DNA of 64,000 nt from Sulfuricurvum sp. (lineage in GTDB: Bacteria; Campylobacterota; Campylobacteria; Campylobacterales; Sulfurimonadaceae), in assembly GCA_028710885.1 (NCBI GenBank), contig JAQTTG010000006.1, positions 1 through 64,000 of the forward strand, in the 5' to 3' direction. The translations under genes and the position numbers were made by a program. Within the stretch, counting starts at the first letter, position 1. Each line of letters opens with the position of its first letter. This document shows, in pieces, positions 60,567-64,000 of this stretch. Below the pieces are notes generated by a model. The model searched no databases. It had not been told where the DNA came from and saw only the letters and a list, made by a program, of their open reading frames with translations.

Positions 60567-62990
60567 TTACTGCTTGATAAATTTCTGTGTCATCTTAGGA
60601 TTACTTTTCATTTTTACAAAATATAACCCATTTGATAAATCTTCAATATTAAATTGCTGACTTAATGACGATACATTAAATTCCTTAACTAATTTTCCCA
60701 TCGTGTTATAAATTTGAGCCTTTTCATTTACCGATAAATTAGATAATTGTATTGTTAAATTGTCCATTGCGGGATTAGGATAAATACTTAAATTAGCTGC
60801 TAAATTTTCATTAGTTAAATTTGTCGCAATTTTTGGACTTTTAAGAGGAATAGGATAAGCAGTTATTACAACATCATCAATCCACACAGCAGCAGTGCTA
60901 TTCCCAAGGAAAAAACAGAATTTTTCGGTAGCATCGGTTGTGGTACATACAAAAGTGTAAGGTCCGTATGTAGTTGGGGTTGTGGTTATGTTGATTGCTG
61001 AACTAGCCCAATAGTTAGTATAGGGAGAAATTGCTTGTTGAAACTCTATCTTAATTGTTCTTGCAGCTGCAGCACTTGCTTTAAATGTAACCATATAGGT
61101 GTTACCGGTTGTAATAGGTAGAACTTGAACAAGTTGAATATGCCAATCAGCGGTTCCTGCATTGGTTATGGTTGTCTTAGCAGCCTTACCAGTATATCCT
61201 GTTTGTGCAATAGAAGCAACTGTCGCTACTGCAGGACTGAATAAATTAAAAATCCAAGGACTTGTATTGCTATCAAATGATGGGTTGAGCAACAGGTTAC
61301 CGACCGTAATTGATTGCGAAAGTTGATTATTTGTTTCGTTGGATTCAGGGAATCTGTCAACATCGTCAACAAATGCCGTGATAGTGTGGATGCCATCGGG
61401 TATGATATATGTCCCACCATCAGACTCAACTGTTGCCGATGCCCCTGCAGCCAGTGGAGGCGTTGCCACATTGCCCCAGGTTCGCGAAACTCCATCCACA
61501 GAATACTTCACGCCAACAGCTGTGCCTGACGGAGTTTCTCTCGTACCTTGATTCTTTACAACGCAGGAAAAGATATGTGTTGATGGGTTATAAATGAGCG
61601 AGGTGACAATGACATCAGGAAGATTGTATTCTTGTCCACCGATATCAGGCAAATTTCCGCGAGAGGTTCCAAAATAGTCTCCGGTAACTTGTGAGAGAAC
61701 AAGAGCTTTGTTAATGACAGGCGAAAAACAGGAGGTGAGCATAAAGTAGTTTGCAGTGAGCTGTCCAGGTGCGGTAGATCCTGTTCTTGCTATTTGAGGG
61801 TTACCGATCACGTCCGAGGTTGACGTTGCTGCAAGCGGGGTGACCGACCAGTTGTTATTGGAAAAAGTAATACCGGTTGCGTTTGGCACACTGCAGCCGG
61901 ATCCTAAGATAATATTATTCCTGATTTGAGAATTTGTATTTGTAATGTTCATAGTGCCGCCGAACCCTGTTATCAAAGGACCATCAATTATGGTATTGTT
62001 GGCGATGAGTACGTTGTTGAGTCCGGAATTGGCAACCAGGGATCCTGAGAAAGCCTGAAGGTTAGCTTTGTATATCAAATTATTTATTAAGGTATTATTG
62101 GCAGAACGAGGGACGGTTGATACCTCATCCATCAGAGAAAGCCCTGTTATCGCATTATCTCGAGTCGGGATGGCAGGTGCTGACGATATATACACTAAAT
62201 TTCTTTGTACCAAGCTATTGGTGGCATCGGAAAGATAGAGATTGGGCGCCCAATTATCGTAAGTGATATTGTCTTCCATGGTACAATGATCGGCTTCGTA
62301 ACAGGATATTCCTTCGCCCCAGTTGTTATACGTGATATTGTGCCGCAAAATAGCGTATGAAACAATTCCCGGGATTAATGCTGCTGCACTGTTATTTCGC
62401 CCGGCGGATAAACCAGACGCGGCACCGGGTACCGGAGTACCCGAATTATTAAGTACGTTATTATATACCGTACAATATTCTACGGTAGTGTAATCTCCAT
62501 GTATGATGATTCCGTTCTGCCATGAGTCGTGCACGATCAAATTGCTCAGCGTATTATGAACGCCTGTCACATACACGCCAATACCGGCCGTAGCCTGTGT
62601 TCCATTAACATTACTGTTTTTTACCTCAAACCCATTCACCGTGTTATTGTTACCTACAACACTGAGCATTGAATTAAAATTCTCACCGGGAAGCGTCGTT
62701 CCTCCATCGATGACCGGAGTATTGCCCGGGTACGCGCTAATCGTGAGTCCGTTCTTCGTTACCCAAAGGGTTGTATTATATGTCCCCGTCATCACGTAAA
62801 TAATATCGCCATTGTTACTGATCGCGTAACTAATCGCTTTATTAATAGTCTTTACCGGTGTTGAAATTGACGTGCCGTTGTTCGCGTCGTTTCCTGTAGG
62901 TGAAACGTAATAGAGGGTGCCTGCTGCTACTGAAAACATTACTGCGCTTGCAAGATATAACATTCCCGAAATAAATATTTTCTTTACCAT
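60567..62990 (-). CDS. T9SS-secreted beta-helix protein with CARDB and carbohydrate-binding modules
   Basis: The 807-residue product has a signal peptide (to SVAAG, about 23). A right-handed beta-helix of the pectate-lyase-like / DUF1565 kind spans about 24-450 (YYVSPTGNDANNGTS, then many NxI/NxL turns). A CARDB domain follows at about 455-565 (VKNQGTRETPSGTAV, FPESNETNN). A jelly-roll carbohydrate-binding-like module is at 570-715 (NLLLNPSFDSNTSPW, IDDVVIT), and a type A T9SS tail closes the protein (SIYPNPAMDNLTIQL, GLYFVKMKS, KFIKQ). It may be a surface lyase or a glycan-binding protein. The 5' half has visibly higher GC than the PUL genes. It is convergent with the PUL and carries its own copy of the tandem-repeat promoter. 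Confidence 0.88.
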   Translation of the reverse strand: MVKKIFISGMLYLASAVMFSVAAGTLYYVSPTGNDANNGTSISTPVKTINKAISYAISNNGDIIYVMTGTYNTTLWVTKNGLTISAYPGNTPVIDGGTTLPGENFNSMLSVVGNNNTVNGFEVKNSNVNGTQATAGIGVYVTGVHNTLSNLIVHDSWQNGIIIHGDYTTVEYCTVYNNVLNNSGTPVPGAASGLSAGRNNSAAALIPGIVSYAILRHNITYNNWGEGISCYEADHCTMEDNITYDNWAPNLYLSDATNSLVQRNLVYISSAPAIPTRDNAITGLSLMDEVSTVPRSANNTLINNLIYKANLQAFSGSLVANSGLNNVLIANNTIIDGPLITGFGGTMNITNTNSQIRNNIILGSGCSVPNATGITFSNNNWSVTPLAATSTSDVIGNPQIARTGSTAPGQLTANYFMLTSCFSPVINKALVLSQVTGDYFGTSRGNLPDIGGQEYNLPDVIVTSLIYNPSTHIFSCVVKNQGTRETPSGTAVGVKYSVDGVSRTWGNVATPPLAAGASATVESDGGTYIIPDGIHTITAFVDDVDRFPESNETNNQLSQSITVGNLLLNPSFDSNTSPWIFNLFSPAVATVASIAQTGYTGKAAKTTITNAGTADWHIQLVQVLPITTGNTYMVTFKASAAAARTIKIEFQQAISPYTNYWASSAINITTTPTTYGPYTFVCTTTDATEKFCFFLGNSTAAVWIDDVVITAYPIPLKSPKIATNLTNENLAANLSIYPNPAMDNLTIQLSNLSVNEKAQIYNTMGKLVKEFNVSSLSQQFNIEDLSNGLYFVKMKSNPKMTQKFIKQ

Positions 62991-63227
62991 AGTATTTTTT
63001 TATAAAAATGATTAATGATTAGTCCAGTCTGATAATTCAATTTATCTCAACCGAAGGAGAATCAGGTATTATCGTAACTTGACGGATTGTTTGGTGAAAT
63101 TGCCATTAAAAATGATTTGGCGGTCTATAACCCTCAAGGCGATCGCAAATAATAGCAACCAATAATAAACCAATTACTATATTTTGATTTCTGGATCATA
63201 TTCTTAAAGACTATGCAACGATTAATA

Positions 63228-63293
63228 TAAAAGTAAGTGTTAGTAGAGATTAAAAAAATACACAAAATGCGAAAATGTTTGCACTAAATGACA
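63228..63293 (-). promoter_or_regulatory. Tandem 21-bp-phased direct repeat plus promoter, copy 4 (minus strand)
   Basis: On the minus strand TGTCATTTAGTGC (63293-63281) and TCGCATTTTGTGT (63272-63260) are 21 bp apart, and TACTTTTA (63235-63228), one mismatch from TAnnTTTG, lies 24 bp beyond. Orientation and spacing match the plus-strand copies at 922 and 10480. It faces the beta-helix/T9SS gene, whose start lies about 240 bp downstream. Confidence 0.6.
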
Positions 63294-63439
63294 CAATGTA
63301 ATTGGTAAATTGTTTTGGTCCAAACTAAATCTATTTAATGAAAAATAGAACTTTGACTAATTGCATTTATACTAATGTCCAAAAGTCACTTAAAAAGAAA
63401 TAGCTATACCTACAAATGGAGTTGTTTTATGCAGTAGTA

Positions 63440-63778
63440 GTATCTATCCTACTTGACACTTGAAAGCTTCCGGTTTTTCAAGGAAGTCAAATACTAAATT
63501 TATAAATTGCCTTTTTACTTAGCTCACATTTTCTCAGCAGGATTTAGCTCCGGAATATATGGTGGTAAAAATACGAGTGTTATATTTTTAGGGATATTAA
63601 GTTTTATTTCTTTGTGGAAAGTGCCATTATCAAGAACTATAGATTTGAACTCATCAGGATTATAGTTTGATAAATCTTTTAAGAAAATCTGGGAATTGTC
63701 TTTATTTCAATCATAGAGATTAAGGTGTAAACTATCTCTGGTTATGGGAGAGAAAGCCCTGAAAAGGTAAGTTGATTG
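63440..63778 (-). mobile_element. Decayed IS630-family transposase fragment
   Basis: The minus strand reads FRAFSPITRDSLHLNLYD, a stop, then NKDNSQIFLKDLSNYNPDEF, IVLDNGTFHKEIKL and LVFLPPYIPELNPAEKM, a stop where Trp is expected, and further scraps. The DN-xxFH and PPYxPELNPxEKxW motifs are diagnostic of the IS630 catalytic core. The N-terminal half is missing and several stops are present. Confidence 0.82.
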
Positions 63779-63815
63779 AATACTTGTTGGAATGGGTAAA
63801 TTGGCTTGACACTAA

Positions 63816-64000
63816 CAAGAACTTCGAAATGAAATTAGTGGTTGTTTTCATCAGGGAAAAGGTTGGTTAGAAGATGATGCACTTTCTCCATCTGCATGGT
63901 CAAGAGGTCAAGGTTGGATAGTGCATTGTTTGGTGCATTGTTTGCCTTTATTGGAGTGTTGGCCAAATTTACATAATCAAATAATATATTATTTGAATGA
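63816..64000 (+). CDS. GH88/GH105-like fragment at the right edge
   Basis: An open frame runs to the window end with CFHQGKGWLEDDALSPSAW followed by SRGQGWIVHCLV. The WSRGQGW block is typical of unsaturated-uronyl hydrolases of the (alpha/alpha)6 type. A stop lies just upstream at 63813 and no start is visible, so this is probably the rest of a broken gene, or a gene whose earlier part is frameshifted. Its 3' part lies outside the window. Confidence 0.35.

Overview
This window is AT-rich DNA from a member of the Bacteroidota, most likely a Bacteroidales-type plant-polysaccharide degrader. The evidence is paired SusC/SusD outer-membrane uptake genes, C-terminal type IX secretion (T9SS) sorting domains ending secreted proteins, lipoprotein signals, and promoters of the Bacteroidetes -7 type (TAnnTTTG). 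I cannot name a genus.

Left flank (1-10.4 kb). An apparently gene-free stretch leads to a regulatory element (922-987) and a decayed IS701-like transposase (1247-2553). Three tandem secreted beta-helix surface proteins with T9SS tails follow (2611, 4639, 6836). The first two are almost identical at the DNA level over about 1 kb. A 57-residue peptide gene (10163) and a hairpin terminator close this block.

Modular surface proteins (10.4-12.8 kb). A second copy of the regulatory element drives a DUF1566-type protein whose signal peptide is frameshifted at a run of nine T. It is followed by a small T9SS-tail protein and a small protein carrying a 'SYQAxxR' N-terminal domain. The last two modules recur as a T9SS tail and an N-terminal domain around 28 kb, fused to a GH5 enzyme and an SGNH esterase.

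Polysaccharide utilization locus (12.9-59.7 kb), all on the plus strand. It has two SusC/SusD pairs, one surface glycan-binding lipoprotein, three tandem GH5-like enzymes, an SGNH esterase, two GH31 enzymes, two nearly identical GH3 enzymes with PA14 insertions, a GH67 alpha-glucuronidase, a heparinase II/III-type lyase with a GH105 partner, two (alpha/alpha)6-barrel glycosidases, a DUF4832 protein, a GH28 polygalacturonase-like enzyme, a CE1-type esterase, and at least two large proteins of unknown specificity. The set suggests acetylated, glucuronic-acid-bearing xylan together with pectic or galactose-decorated polymer. SusC/D would import oligosaccharides cut by surface enzymes, and periplasmic exo-enzymes would finish them. 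Several decayed genes (beta-helix protein, GH127, unknown remnants, transposase fragments) lie between intact ones, so the locus is being remodelled. No transcriptional regulator is encoded in the window.

Right flank (60.5-64 kb). A convergent minus-strand beta-helix/CARDB/carbohydrate-binding/T9SS protein has its own copy of the regulatory element. Next come an IS630-type transposase remnant and a fragment resembling GH88/GH105 at the edge.

The most interesting unexplained signal is a tandem direct repeat of about 13 bp with an exact 21-bp period, placed 23-24 bp upstream of a Bacteroidetes -7 box. It occurs four times, never at the PUL genes: three copies directly precede T9SS-type or related surface-protein genes, and the fourth (922) is separated from the first beta-helix gene by the IS remnant. 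It suggests a dedicated surface-protein regulon.
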